DNA of 64,000 bases, taken from contig OX457025.1 in the NCBI GenBank assembly GCA_949752745.1, positions 99,869,587-99,933,586 on the forward strand, written 5' to 3'. The position numbers were made by a program, and so were the translations under genes. Position 1 is the stretch's first letter. Each line of letters starts with the position of its first letter. Below the pieces are notes generated by a model that was given only the letters and a program-made list of their open reading frames with translations, was not told the DNA's origin and did no database searches. Below, piece after piece: positions 1 through 9,843 of this stretch. Source of the stretch: Protula sp. h YS-2021 (Eukaryota > Annelida > Polychaeta > Sabellida > Serpulidae).

Positions 1-392
1 TCTGAATCTATTTCCTCTTATTACTCATGTGGTCATATATAAACCACTGCCGCTTTGTCACATTTAAGATCTAATAAAGCAGTGAACTACCAAGCATAAG
101 AGTCTTACTATTTATTAGTTTTCACATTGGCGACGAGGATAAAAAAAATAGAAACAAAAATGGCAGAAGTATTCCAAGTTTTGATGTCCATGGAGATGGA
201 GCTACCTCCCAGAGATGGAACAAATGGATAGGAAAACTGGAGAATTTGTTTGTCGCAATGAACACTGAGGATGGCAGGCGTCAACGGGCTTTGCTACTCC
301 ACTACGCAGGGGACAATCTATACGATGTTTTCTCAACTATCGACAATACAGGTGACGATTTTGCAACAGCGAAAGAAAAACTGAGGTTCCAC
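1..392 (+). mobile_element. Gypsy LTR retrotransposon, 5' fragment (LTR end, primer site, gag start)
   Basis: The first 126 bases look like the end of an LTR: an AATAAA at about 71-76 and a terminal ACA at 124-126. TTGGCGACGAGGAT follows at 127-140, a typical primer-binding site for Gypsy elements. A gag reading follows, with WNKWIGKLENLF at about 208-243 and GRRQRALLLHYAGDNLYDVF downstream, the pattern of invertebrate Gypsy gag. The frame of the ATG at 161 does not match the frame of the gag core from about 180, so a frameshift is present. Similarity stops near 392, after which AT-rich unrelated DNA begins. Protease, RT and integrase are absent. The left LTR border lies outside the window. 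Confidence 0.75.
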
Positions 393-1460
393 TGTGTTAT
401 ATTTTTTGCAGTTATTTATTTAATGTATATAAATGTGATTACGACTATTGTGAAAAATGTGTATAAATTTATTTACACTTGGGACAACGTCCCAAGGAGA
501 TTTTAAATTTCCTCGAATTCCGTACATTTCTCTTTTCTTCCCTTTTTAACATTTTTTTTTCATATTTCGTTTTTTTGTTATTCTTCGTCACTTGGTTTCC
601 CACAAGACCGTTTGAGCTAGGAAAGTGAAACTTGGCACACAGATAGGATATGTGATAAACTCGATCCAAACGAAAAATTTTTTACGTATGACGTCATCTT
701 CTGCAGCTTATGACGTCATGAATTTTTTAGAGCTTAATATCTTCAAAACGGCTGTAGCTAGAGATTTGACGTCAAATACATTATGAAACTACTTTTTGAC
801 AAAGGATCTCGTGAAAGCCTTAATTTAAGCGTGTGACGTCATAATGACGTCATTTTTCGATTTCTTGTTCCTGGTAGGTTTTAAAGCGGAAATTTTTGTT
901 ATTAGTATACAGAACGCTTAACTGAATACCAGTTGACGGATAAAAGTGTAAACTCTCCAATGCCCTGTAATACGCCCCCCCCCGAAATGCACACAAGTGT
1001 TATAACACGCACATCACACAGTACAAGGTGCCTATTGCAGGCACGCGATTATGTATAATGCAGATCAATACGCCTGTAAGTGGCTTGTGGCCTCTCCCAT
1101 AATGAAAAGCTACTCTGTGGCCAGGTGACCATGCAGTACTGTTGTTTTGTAAGTAGGTGGCTGTGATGAACTGGGCTTTTTTCAATGCTGCACTCAGTGA
1201 AAAGTTGAGCACGGAGAGCAGATGTTGTATTTTTATTAAACTTTTTTTTTACAAATAACTGCGTTATAATTTGTGAATATATTGAATGCTACGGAACTGT
1301 GGTAGTGATAACTGTGTAGTGTTCATTTATTGATCACTCTTACTATTTTGTGACGATATATTATTTCGAAAATCTCGATAGGTGCATAGTTCCCACTTGC
1401 AAATTTCGTTTGCAAATGGGTATAAGTTTGTTGTTTTTCTCGAAATTTCTGCCTTTTTTT
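393..1460. other. Non-coding stretch with four TGACGTCA palindromes
   Basis: No gene is visible. TGACGTCA (CRE-like) occurs at 689-696, 711-718, 834-841 and 845-852 within a segment that looks like an old dispersed repeat (about 600-870). A C-run lies near 976-985. I see no coding pattern in the remaining 900-1460. Confidence 0.5.
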
Positions 1461-1469
1461 TCGTCACGG

Positions 1470-1775
1470 AGGTTTCCAGAAAACTCCTCCAACGCTATTT
1501 GACGTAGGACGATGAAATTTGGTACAGTGATAGAGGGTGATAAGATGTCGTCAAATCCGCAAAAATTTCTGACCTTGATATTGAAGTTCAAGGTCAAATT
1601 GAGGTCAAAGTATTTTTTACCTCAAAGTGGTTTCCAGATAAAACCTCCTGCAGAGTTTGTCGTATAAAGACGGCATATGGCAGAGACATAGAGGGTAATG
1701 AGTTGTCGTCAAATCCCCGAATTATTTTGACCTGAAACCTCAGAGGTCAAGGTCAAAGTTAGATCAAAATATTTT
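1470..1775. repeat. Two diverged ~155-bp direct repeats rich in GGTCAAGGTCA
   Basis: Two copies follow each other (about 1470-1625 and 1628-1775). Each starts with GGTTTCCAGA, continues with AAACTCCTCC or AAACCTCCTGC, then a GTCGTCAAATCC block, and ends in AGGTCAAGGTCAAA-like sequence. Further TGACCTTGA and GTCAAGG motifs run to about 2060. Repeats of this style are common in bivalve and gastropod genomes, which supports a molluscan host. They are non-coding. Confidence 0.6.
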
Positions 1776-2109
1776 TTGAAACACCTATTAATCACAAAAA
1801 GTAGCCATAAAGGTGCTCAAATCCCAGCCTGAATAGATAAAACGTACTCTGTAGGAGAAAACCTTTGATCACTAATCTTGACCTTGAGGGTCAAGATCAG
1901 AGGTCACGCGACTTCAAGCGCCGCTAACGACAGGTCGACTTATCTCTAAAAGGGTTAAAGATAGAGCCGTTTTGAGCGCATTTTCGACCCTTTGGGCTTA
2001 AACAACGTTACATAAGAGGTACCTCGGTGACCTTGACCTTCTGTGTTACGGTCAAGGCCAAAAACCGTAAGTTGACTATTATCTCGAATCGGTTAGCGTG
2101 TGCTTCTGA

Positions 2110-3400
2110 CATCGTTGATCTTCTATAAAGTATTGCTGTGTTCTTTAATGGTTTCCAAATGGCTAGGTTTTATTTAATATTGAATTTTAGCATCTAATTT
2201 TAAATTATAACAGGAATGTTAATTATGTCTGAAAATTTTCATTCTCCATGCAAACCTAAACTGGAAGAGCTTGAAGAATCAAAATGCGAATTAAAAAACT
2301 GAAATAAGATAAGAAATTTTTAGCTCATTCAATAAGTGTTTTTTAGTATCCCAAGTGTTTGTTTCGTAACTCGGTTGCGAAATCGATCTAGTTTAAAATA
2401 ATTTTGATTAAAAGTGAAATGACAAATATTGCGAAATGCATAAAATAGACAAATCATCATCTTAAATGGTCATGCAGCAAACATCATTACTACACAGAAA
2501 AGAATCACCACCTTTACAAATGTTTCAATCTTTGTGTTGGTGACCCAGCATGCGATCATATAGTGCTGTTTTTCATATTAAAAGTCACGGAAAAGAAATG
2601 TGATGCCCTGAAGACCTGAAACAATATATTGATATATATTTTTTTCAGAAATCCTCTTCATTACAATATTTTCCTCACGGAGTCCAAACCCCAAATCGCA
2701 AGTCTGTTTTTCCCAAGACAGTTAATCACCAGGCGCCATAGCCGCGAAAGCCAACCGTACAGTGAACTGCACTACAAGCAGCGGCAAGCAGCCCATCCAG
2801 CTAACCAATGCTTAACATTTTGCATTTATTTTGTTGGCTTGGGGAGGGAAGGGGCAAAATTTGTTCACTAAATTGTAGGATTGCAGGTGTTACCTTAATA
2901 TTTAATTAAGTTGATTAACTACAGAATGAATTTTAGTCAATACGGTGGCAGTTAATGAAATTTTATTGAGTGTTTTTCACGCCTTGAAAAATGGTCAGTA
3001 CTGCCTGTTTCCTCATGGTCAGGATATGTAACGGTTTGATCAACTCAGAATTTACTATGAAGAATAAGAGAGAAATCAGCAAACGGCATAATACCACCAA
3101 AGGGAAATTTGTGTATGTCAATCGCAATTGACATTTCCTTGATACTCTCAATTTATTGCTTTGAGAGTATGGATTTAATAGAAAATAAAAAAGGGGTCAC
3201 CGATGTTTTAAAAGAAATAGAGACATTCAAAGCTTTTACTATGGAAAACGAACAAATTTCCATCAAATTGCAAAATATACACACAGTCACAATTGGCATT
3301 TTTGTCATTTTGTCTCTTATTTAAAGAACACACCACAATAAAGGTTTTAAGAAAATAATAATATATATGTCACTGTATCAATAAGAGAACTATACACATT
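2110..3400. other. AT-rich intergenic DNA, nothing recognised
   Basis: Only short open frames without family resemblance are present, and no repeat structure is visible. Confidence 0.5.
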
Positions 3401-3416
3401 TTTTTTAACCAAATCC

Positions 3417-4672
3417 TATTGACCGAACTCGTACCAAAATTCCAGTATACCGAAAACGTACTGCAAATATACCGCATAAGGAATATTCGGTATGCATACT
3501 GTCTCTTTACTCATTTAGAATTAGAATCGATTTGGAACGATACCGCAACATAGACATTAGCGGTATACTGCAGGTCCAGTATGCCGAATACATTTGGAAG
3601 CATACCGCACTGGAACTGAATTTATAAAATCTGTATACATGTCGTCCGATATACAGGATTCGACTGCACAGAGTACAGACTGTAACATAGATCGCCAGCA
3701 AACATTGACAGTCTGGAAAAGAAACTAAATTTTTGCTACAACGTGTGCGATTTTTGTCACAAAAATCCACTTATCATTAGATTCTAATTACATTTTGTTT
3801 ATTTAAATTTCTAACGATATTTTTTATTACTTTCTTCATTTCGTTTCTGTTCATTGGTTAATGGTAAAATTAGTAAAACTGTATAGCAATTTATCCCATA
3901 AATAGGATAGTCTGAGAGTACTTTAAAATCACATAGAAACCAATTGTTTCCACTGATGTTCAACCGGAACAACGCAGTTATACCTAAAATGCTTTAATGG
4001 TAACCGGTGTATAAATTTCACACTTTCCTATTTTCAGATTCTTGGGAATCTGAAATTGCTTTCTCAATATCAATGTTCTGTCAAAAGAGTCTGAACTTTA
4101 ACACTTACCGATTACAGATTTATGCTTCACCATCACATATTAAATAATTTTGAAGAAAAGAAAGCAACACAAAATTTAAATTCCCTACAGATGATGTCTT
4201 GAACTGATGTTGAACAGATGCTCAAAGATTTTAGTTTTTTTCTTGTAATTTGCCATCAACACCATGACCATTTGCACATTTTACGTTTTTGCTCTTGTAT
4301 CGAGCTGTTTGAATTAAACCATTTTGGGTGCCATAATGCACTTTAAACACCTAATAATGGTGTAATTTTTCTGTGGAAATCAATACAATACACTGCGGCT
4401 ATTTTAGGTACACAGATACTCTAACAACTAGAACCCATTTGCGGTAAATGCGGCACTTTTGCAGTCTATATGTTGCTATATGTACCGGGCTTACACGTGC
4501 AGCCTTTTGCAGTCTCTTGCAGTCAATTTTGAGATAAACCCCAAATATACCGCTGAAAGCTGCGGTGTGGTTGCACTTACCTTCCAGTCATTTTATTGCT
4601 ATTCGGTTCGGTATCGGTGTATTTTAGATATGCTTTCAGTATATCTGTTTTGACCTGATTTTGGTACGGGAA
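3417..4672. repeat. Possible foldback element rich in TATACCG motifs
   Basis: Near the left end (3430-3437) the sequence reads CGTACCAAAAT followed by repeated TATACCG and GTATACTG motifs. Near the right end (4655-4672) the reverse complement CCCGTACCAAAATC appears after related TATACCG motifs. The ends could be short terminal inverted repeats of a non-autonomous element. The interior is AT-rich and non-coding, and the borders are uncertain. Confidence 0.3.
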
Positions 4673-4924
4673 TGGCTAAATGGTGATATGTGATTTCAGT
4701 GGACAACATATCAATACAGACCATTCCTGCGAAAAATACCAACACGTAACCCTTTTTGTCTTTGAAAGGAGCTTTTCGCTCTATATGAATTGAGTTGATA
4801 TTTATGCTGTGTTAGCGCAGATTCGATGTCTAGCATTTTCAATGCTACGTGCATTTCTGTCGCTAGATGGCACATAGATACCCATAGATCCCTTTTCGTC
4901 AGAAATTGTTGACATCCAAGGCAA

Positions 4925-5110
4925 GGTCACACGCCTTAAGGTCTTAAGAGAACGGTGGCTGAGGAATCCCGTACCAAAATCCTGCCAAAAACGCCACCAT
5001 TCGCTTGAGACCTTCGCGTCACACGCTTTAAGGTCTCAAGAGAACGGTGGCCGAGGAATCCCGTACCAAAATCCTGTCAAAAACGCCATCATTCGCTTGA
5101 GACCTTCACG
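4925..5110. repeat. ~103-bp hairpin-ended unit, two tandem copies
   Basis: Each unit runs from CACACGCCTTAAGGTCTTAAG or CACACGCTTTAAGGTCTCAAG through AGAACGGTGGC and CCCGTACCAAAATCCTG to ATTCGCTTGAGACCTTC. AAGGTCTCAAG at the start and CTTGAGACCTT at the end are inverted, so each unit can fold into a hairpin. The two copies differ by only a few bases. Confidence 0.65.
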
Positions 5111-5720
5111 CTTGACATTCACAAGTCCAAATGAGATTTTTGTAGCCAATTTTCAAAACAAAAAAGGGATCTTAAGAATCTTTTCCGCGATATGGGTTAG
5201 TGTAAAAGAAAAAAAATATTTGTGAGCTTCGTGTAGCTTTATCTCTAACAGTCTAAGACACGTTTTAATGATGACAATGCGGAAAATTGTTTTAACCTTT
5301 TATTCAGTTTCACGAGATTTCCAGTCTATTAAATAAAAAACACTCATAAAGAAGACCCCTAAATAAATCATATGAATTTGGTCTTATTCCAGGAGAACTG
5401 CCAAGTCATGGTAAGATGAGCTGACACCTCTGGTTACAAAAAGAGTTTACCTGTATATGAAGTTTGCACATGTCGAGAGACTGGATTTAAATCTCAGATA
5501 GTATGATCTTGTTACATCTGATGACAATACTGCTGTACTATCCGTTTACCGACGACACACCCGTTTCAATATCAGTCAATATCACTTTGTGTTGATTCAA
5601 AATCGGTCAGTATCTGCTATAAGTGTTTGACAATTATTTTCAACAAACAATTTACAGTCTTCAACCAACAAATTTCAATCAACATCCCACATACAAACAA
5701 CCGTCACTAAGCTAAAACTG
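5111..5720. other. AT-rich intergenic DNA, nothing recognised
   Basis: No coding sequence, RNA gene or repeat is visible in this stretch. Confidence 0.5.
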
Positions 5721-5724
5721 GTAA

Positions 5725-5935
5725 GCGTTGGTCGCTTTATGTTGTTTGCATGTAGTTTCTTAAAGGTTGCTGCTTATTGGTTGTAGGTTGTTGATGGAAG
5801 TTTCCTGGCCAATAATTGCTTAACTAGAACATTGTTTGGATGTTCAATGTTGGTGGTAGTTAGTTAATTGTAATGTGAAGACTGTTAAACTTATGCATTG
5901 ATGTATGATGCTGCATGTGTACCTTGGTAGCTAGC
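5725..5935. repeat. Dispersed repeat, copy A (related copy at 20204-20400)
   Basis: This T/G-rich segment (TTGGTCGCTTTATG, CATGTAGTT, TTATTGG, then TAATGTGAAG and TGCATGTG) aligns in order with 20204-20400 on the same strand, with many small gaps. It has no coding potential. It is probably a decayed non-autonomous transposon or SINE tail. Confidence 0.4.
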
Positions 5936-6202
5936 CATTTTTGCCATCTGTTCCATAGCATCCGCTTAAAAGGTGCGTTTATTCCACTAGATACATGTAT
6001 GTGTAGTAAACGGGCACAAAAAAGCAGAAAAATTCTTATTTAACCCAGATAAAATTATATTCAATAGAAATGTCTAAATACAACCAAAAGGGTTATATAC
6101 TGGTATTTTTAGCAGTTTCCGGAAGGATGCGCGAGCCCGTCATAATGACGTCACAATGACTTCAGACTCCCCTAGGCGATATAATCATTACCCTAGACCA
6201 CA

Positions 6203-6345
6203 TATGAATGAGTGCGTTATAAATGAGTACTTTACGAATGAGTACATTATGAATGAGTACGTTATGAATAAGTGCGTTATGAATATGTGCGCTATGAATG
6301 TGTGCGTTATGACTGTGTGTGCTATCAATGTGTGCGTTATGACCT
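6203..6345 (+). repeat. 15-bp minisatellite (left arm)
   Basis: About nine copies of a 15-bp unit resembling ATGAATGAGTACGTT. Being a multiple of three without stops, the array creates spurious open frames on both strands. The mirror copy is at 11880-11995. Confidence 0.85.
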
Positions 6346-6380
6346 TATATGGAATGTTTTCAAGACCATTCTGGTTAAGT

Positions 6381-6452
6381 CCTGTATGGCTCAGTCGGTA
6401 GAGCATAGGACTCATGGTCGGAAGGTTGGATTTTCGAGCCCACCTATGGGCC
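6381..6452 (+). repeat. tRNA-like SINE unit, left arm, copy 1
   Basis: The A box TGGCTCAGTCGGTAGAGC is well kept, CAT sits at the anticodon position in GGACTCATGGTC, and a B-box region TTTTCGAGCCC carries one or more changes. A 45-bp leader (GACCTTATATGGAATGTTTT) precedes both tRNA-like units in this arm. This is a tRNA-derived repeat rather than a working tRNA gene: the acceptor stem does not pair cleanly. Confidence 0.65.
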
Positions 6453-6720
6453 GCAGAACCCAAGACCATACTATGTGACTGGGTGACCAAATCAAGCCAA
6501 GTCAAGGACCCCCGGGGCATATTATTGGACCCCCGGGAATATTATGGGACCCCTCGGACATATTATGAACCACCACCGCGGGGACAGAGTTCTACCTGTC
6601 AAACATCATGACGTCACATGACCCACTCATACAATCTGTCTATTATCATGACATAAGATCCCCTAGAAAATACTATGATCCCCCTAAGCGGCATAACCCT
6701 AACCCCAGAAGATGTATGAC
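6451..6720. repeat. Left-arm-specific segment with short GGACCCCCGGG/ATATTAT repeats
   Basis: Three or four imperfect units of GGACCCC..GG followed by ATATTAT lie at 6508-6570. A second ACTCCCCTAGG-like, CATGACGTCAC-containing block follows. The right arm lacks this segment, so it is an insertion in the left arm or a loss from the right. Confidence 0.5.
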
Positions 6721-6770
6721 TGTGTGCATTATGACCTTATATGGAATGTTTTTCCGAACATTCTGCTTGA

Positions 6771-6850
6771 GTCCCGTATGGCGCAGTCGGCACAGCATAA
6801 GACTCATAGTCGGGCTCATAGTCGCAAGGTTGATGGTTCGAGCCCACCTT
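6771..6850 (+). repeat. tRNA-like SINE unit, left arm, copy 2
   Basis: A box TGGCGCAGTCGGCACAGC and B box GGTTCGAGCCC are both present. The anticodon-arm region is internally duplicated (GACTCATAGTCGGGCTCATAGTCG), which rules out a normal cloverleaf. The leader matches that of copy 1. Confidence 0.65.
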
Positions 6851-6894
6851 GAGAAGGAATGAGTTTTTTCCACGCTAAGTCTAATGTTAGGTGT

Positions 6895-7215
6895 TATGCT
6901 ATAGTAGTGGGAAAATGATGATTCAAAAGCAACTTTAACAAATTTAGTTTTTGAAAACATATTATGCATAAAATAGGTTTTAGCATTTTGCCATGCTATC
7001 TATTCGAGCACTCTGAAGTCATAGCAGTGGGAAAATGATTGGTTTAAGCCAAACTTTAGCAAATTTAGTTTTTGAAAACATGTTATGTATAAAATAGGTT
7101 TGACATTTTACCATGCTATCTTTTCAAACGCTGCTAGAAAATATTAGTGAATAAATGAGGGTTCTAAACCGACTTTAACAATGTAGTTTTTGAAAAAATA
7201 TTATGCCATGGTACG
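6895..7215. repeat. ~120-bp tandem repeat, left arm (about 3 copies)
   Basis: Each unit contains AAATTTAGTTTTTGAAAACAT, ATTATGCATAAAATAGG, CATTTTGCCATGCTATCT and TAGTGGGAAAATGAT. The right arm has about four units (11105-11575) in inverse orientation. Confidence 0.75.
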
Positions 7216-7375
7216 CGGGAAAATTTGAGATTTTTGCATATTTACACGTTTCAGACGATTCTGTCACTTGATTGCTGGAAAATGGGAAGTGAAAATGTGA
7301 GGTAAGTGAAATTCTTTGTTATGCATGTTTATTTGTTACATATTTTTTCTTTGGTAAGCTATGTAGGAAGACCGC

Positions 7376-7460
7376 ACCCATTCAAATATGTGTTCGAATG
7401 GCAAGTCCATTCAAACATGTGTTCGAATGGCAAGCCCATTCAAAAGACGTGTTCGAATTA
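7376..7460. repeat. ~25-bp repeats of TTCGAATGGCAAG/CCATTC, left arm
   Basis: Three tandem units of CCATTCAAA.ATGTGTTCGAATGGCAAG form imperfect palindromes (CATTCGAA/TTCGAATG). The mirror copies are at 10865-10950. Confidence 0.7.
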
Positions 7461-7477
7461 TTTTTGGAACATATTAC

Positions 7478-7668
7478 GTCATGGTATTGTTCAACACGTT
7501 GAACATGTTGTTCAACAAGTTCAACATGTTCAAAATGTTGTTCACCATGTTCTTCAACATGTTGTTCAACAAGTTAAACATGTTAAACAAGTTTAACACC
7601 ATGTTCACTTTGTTCAACATGTTGTTTAACAAGCTTAACATGTTCAACATGTTATTCAACAAGCTATT
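7478..7668. repeat. Array of AACATGTT palindromes, left arm
   Basis: Dense run of GTTCAACATGTTGTTCAACAAGTT-type sequence just upstream of a TATA box (TATATAAAGC at 7669-7678). Nearly every 12-20 bases contains a perfect or near-perfect palindrome around AACATGTT or GTTGAAC. The mirror array lies at 10575-10850, and a short version precedes the zinc-finger gene (about 9795-9835). It could bind a factor repeatedly or form cruciforms. Confidence 0.75.
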
Positions 7669-7800
7669 GTATATAAAGCCTTGTTATGTTTAAAGACTTT
7701 CTCATCATTTGAAACGTATATGTTGAACCGAAAGGATGTATAAATGCAACATTTATTTGAAATCTTACAACTGGCCACAAAGTCACATGTGGTTAAGTTA
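7669..7800 (+). promoter_or_regulatory. TATA box and zinc-finger leader remnant, left arm
   Basis: TATATAAAGC (7669) is followed by AAAGACTTTCTCATCATTTG and an ATG at 7738 that opens a short frame MYKCNIYLKSYNWPQS before a stop. The same leader and the same first codons begin the central zinc-finger gene (minus strand, from 9721). The arm therefore carries a truncated second copy of that promoter and first finger. Confidence 0.6.
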
Positions 7801-7859
7801 TTTTTAAGCATATTAGGACATAGTGTGTCCAACCTCGAGTGTGACAAATCACTATAGAG

Positions 7860-7920
7860 CATAAAAGGTACCCGCCCTCAGACGTAACACACATTCTGTA
7901 TCAAGATACTGAAGAGTGAA
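7860..7920 (+). promoter_or_regulatory. TATA-like box and leader of left PC4-like gene
   Basis: GCATAAAAGG at about 7860-7869 lies about 55 bases before the likely original ATG at 7921. The leader (CATTCTGTATCAAGATACTGAAGAG) is conserved almost base for base in the right arm, which suggests selection on the promoter or recent arm homogenisation. Confidence 0.55.
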
Positions 7921-8463
7921 CATGTCCGCAGTGAGTGAGCACAACTACCATCTATGGCAATGCCTGCAGAAAAGTCTAAGACAATACCTACAGCAAAGTC
8001 TAAGGCAATGCCCATGGCAAAGTCTGAGGTGAAGTCACTACCAATGCAGCAGCGTCAAAAGCAACCGCATCTTAGAAAGATAAAAAGAGATGAGTTACCA
8101 GCTACGACGTCGCCTTGTAAAAAGCGAAAAAATAAGACAGAGCCTAAAATGAAGCGAGAACCGGAACGTAAAGCTGCCACTACAAAGTCCATGAAGAAGA
8201 TGAGTGTAGACGATTTACCGGTTATGATACCCATTAATGGAGAAATATATATTAAACTCGCGAAATATCAGCAGAAAGTGATGGCTAACATTCGTGAATA
8301 TATTACGAATCATACATCTGGGAGGTTACATTCTACCAAAAAGGGAATTTTGTTGTTATTGAAAGATAGGCAAATGCTGAAGAAGCAAATGACGTCAGTG
8401 GATCTCATGCTTCAGAAAATGGATGTGCATAAATGCGGTGACTGTCAGAAGATGGTTGAGTAG
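7921..8463 (+). pseudogene. PC4-like (transcription coactivator p15) gene, left arm
   Basis: Comparison with the right-arm copy indicates that the original start is the ATG at 7921, but a one-base loss near 7940 breaks that frame. The open part runs from ATG 7954 (169 residues). The N-terminal half is basic (Lys/Arg/Pro-rich with PCKKRK-type clusters, perhaps a nuclear signal). Residues ~92-156 match the PC4 fold: GEIYIKLAKYQQKVMANIREY, then a GR..KKGILL strand and a leucine-rich helix. Cellular PC4 binds single-stranded DNA and assists RNA polymerase II. A short CGDCQK tail follows. The function in the element is unknown, and DNA binding is an inference from the fold. Confidence 0.7.
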
Positions 8464-8665
8464 AAAGTCATTGCGTGAGACGACTGTATACAGTTTTAAC
8501 AGTATGACGAGCTTAGTGGATGCTATTATTTCATCACCCTTAGTGCAGAAGATTGGAGCAAAGTTTTTGAAGCTTGAAAAGAACTTGAAACTTAGCTTTG
8601 ACCCAAATAGACATGTACATTTGATATGTAGTTCAACTAAAATTGTGTTTATGCTTTATATGTAG
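8423..8665 (+). CDS. Unrecognised small frame after the PC4-like gene
   Basis: An 80-residue frame overlaps the end of the PC4-like gene in another frame. It contains SLVDAIISSPLVQKIGAKFL and KNLKLSFDPNRHVHLI and ends shortly before the AATAAA at 8812. It may be the displaced C-terminal part of the same gene or a chance frame. No family is recognised. Confidence 0.25.
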   Translation: MCINAVTVRRWLSRKSLRETTVYSFNSMTSLVDAIISSPLVQKIGAKFLKLEKNLKLSFDPNRHVHLICSSTKIVFMLYM

Positions 8666-8811
8666 ACTATGAAATGAACTAACATTATCTATGTTGATGT
8701 GATGTTAGTTTTTATAACATTTACAAACTTATATCAAGTTCTTGTGAGTTGGTACAGGTATTAACATTTGAAGTGTTTTTGTTATCATAACTGTGCATAT
8801 TTGTAATATTC

Positions 8812-8817
8812 AATAAA
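8812..8817 (+). terminator. Polyadenylation signal AATAAA, left gene
   Basis: AATAAA lies about 350 bases after the PC4-like stop and 150 after the following small frame. It faces the minus-strand signal near 9005, as expected for convergent transcription units. Confidence 0.45.
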
Positions 8818-9004
8818 ACACATATGATGTTTTTCAACTTTTTATTCTTCTCATACAATACATAATATAATACTTCATTATAATATATGATATATGGTTT
8901 ACGGGTGAATTCACACCGCGCCAGAGACCTTAGCCTCTCGCGACTTTATATATTGCAAAGCAAGACATCTATTAATGCACAACGCTTACAACATTTACGA
9001 AGTT

Positions 9005-9010
9005 TTTATT
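9005..9010 (-). terminator. Polyadenylation signal for the zinc-finger gene
   Basis: TTTATT on the plus strand (AATAAA on minus) sits 8 bases beyond the stop codon of the minus-strand frame ending at 9018, a compact arrangement as in small viral or transposon genes. Confidence 0.45.
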
Positions 9011-9017
9011 ATAAAGT

Positions 9018-9721
9018 TTAGTCAAATAAGTCCATATCACTTTCTTCGTCAATGCTGCCATCCTCCTTCTCCTTATCTAGTAGCTCTTCAAAGAATGCAT
9101 TATTTTTCCTTATAGCCGCCTTAAGTTCCTTTGAATAATGTATATCATCCACAAAGAAATTAAAGTCCTCTAAAATCTTTCGATAATATTGGCTTTGTTC
9201 TAGACGTTGGGTATATTTGAATAGTCTCATAAACAGTTGTTTTAGCCATGCTTATAAATGGGTCGAAGGTCATCACTTGCTATTTCACGCGCAACTTCAA
9301 GTTCTTTTTCTTCATATTCTGAAACCTTTTCTTGAAATTTAGTATCATATTCATCGTAGACTTCTTGAACCATATCATACCAAACAGAGTCTGTTTCTGA
9401 CACACTTTTAGAGTCTGTTTCTGACTCACTTTCAGAGCTGCTGTCATCATCACCCTCACCACAATGTTTCATATGTTTGAAAAAAACTTCTTGACGGTTG
9501 TATAACGCACTACATTCTGTACAAGCATGTGCTTTCTTTTCAGTCATGTTGACGCTTTGACTTTCCATAGAAGACTCATCTAAAGTTTCAGTGAAAGGTA
9601 GTTTTACAGGATTTTTCATATCCCATTCTTCATCCACTTCTGAAATATGAGCATCCTTTAAGTGCCTTTTAAGACTTTGTAGCCAATTGTAAGATTTTAA
9701 AGAAATGTTCCATTTATACAT
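9018..9721 (-). pseudogene. C2H2 zinc-finger gene of the element core, frameshifted
   Basis: The first frame (9721 to 9242, 159 residues) starts with a finger-like segment MYKWNISLKSYNW..LKRHLKDAH in which the two zinc cysteines are replaced by Trp and Ser. A second C2H2 finger is intact (CTECSALYNRQEVFFKHMKHC without its spacing changed). An acidic Ser/Glu/Asp stretch and a Glu-rich helix ending DLRPIYKHG follow. The frame then stops, but the next frame (9230 to 9018) continues naturally with LFKYTQRLEQSQYYRKILED and an acidic tail, so a frameshift near 9235 is likely. It is probably a nuclear DNA-binding protein. No transposase motif is seen. Confidence 0.6.
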
Positions 9722-9842
9722 TCTCTCGGTTCAACACATACTTTTCAAATGATGAGAAAGTCTTTAAACAGAGCTTTATATACATCAACTTGTTCAACAA
9801 CATCTTGAAAATGTTCAACAACATCTGCTGACAGTCACTGAA
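9722..9842 (-). promoter_or_regulatory. Promoter region of the zinc-finger gene
   Basis: On the minus strand a short palindrome run (GTTGAACAAG) is followed by a TATATAAAGC box and AAAGACTTTCTCATCATTTG, then the ATG at 9721. This leader repeats the leader found in both arms (7669-7740 and, inverted, 10500-10580). Confidence 0.6.
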
Positions 9843-9843
9843 T

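Noticed and set aside
6381..6452. Functional tRNA-Met gene
   Set aside because: The A box is good, but the acceptor stem does not pair and the same unit is duplicated in inverted arms, as for a SINE.
6156..6520. Frames reading MNECVMNEY or its complement
   Set aside because: They are the 15-bp minisatellite translated; repeated at 11595-12047.
7306..7693. Open frames rich in Asn, Met, Phe and Val
   Set aside because: They come from the AACATGTT palindrome array. The mirror array at 10536-11012 gives the same pattern, and promoter function is more likely.
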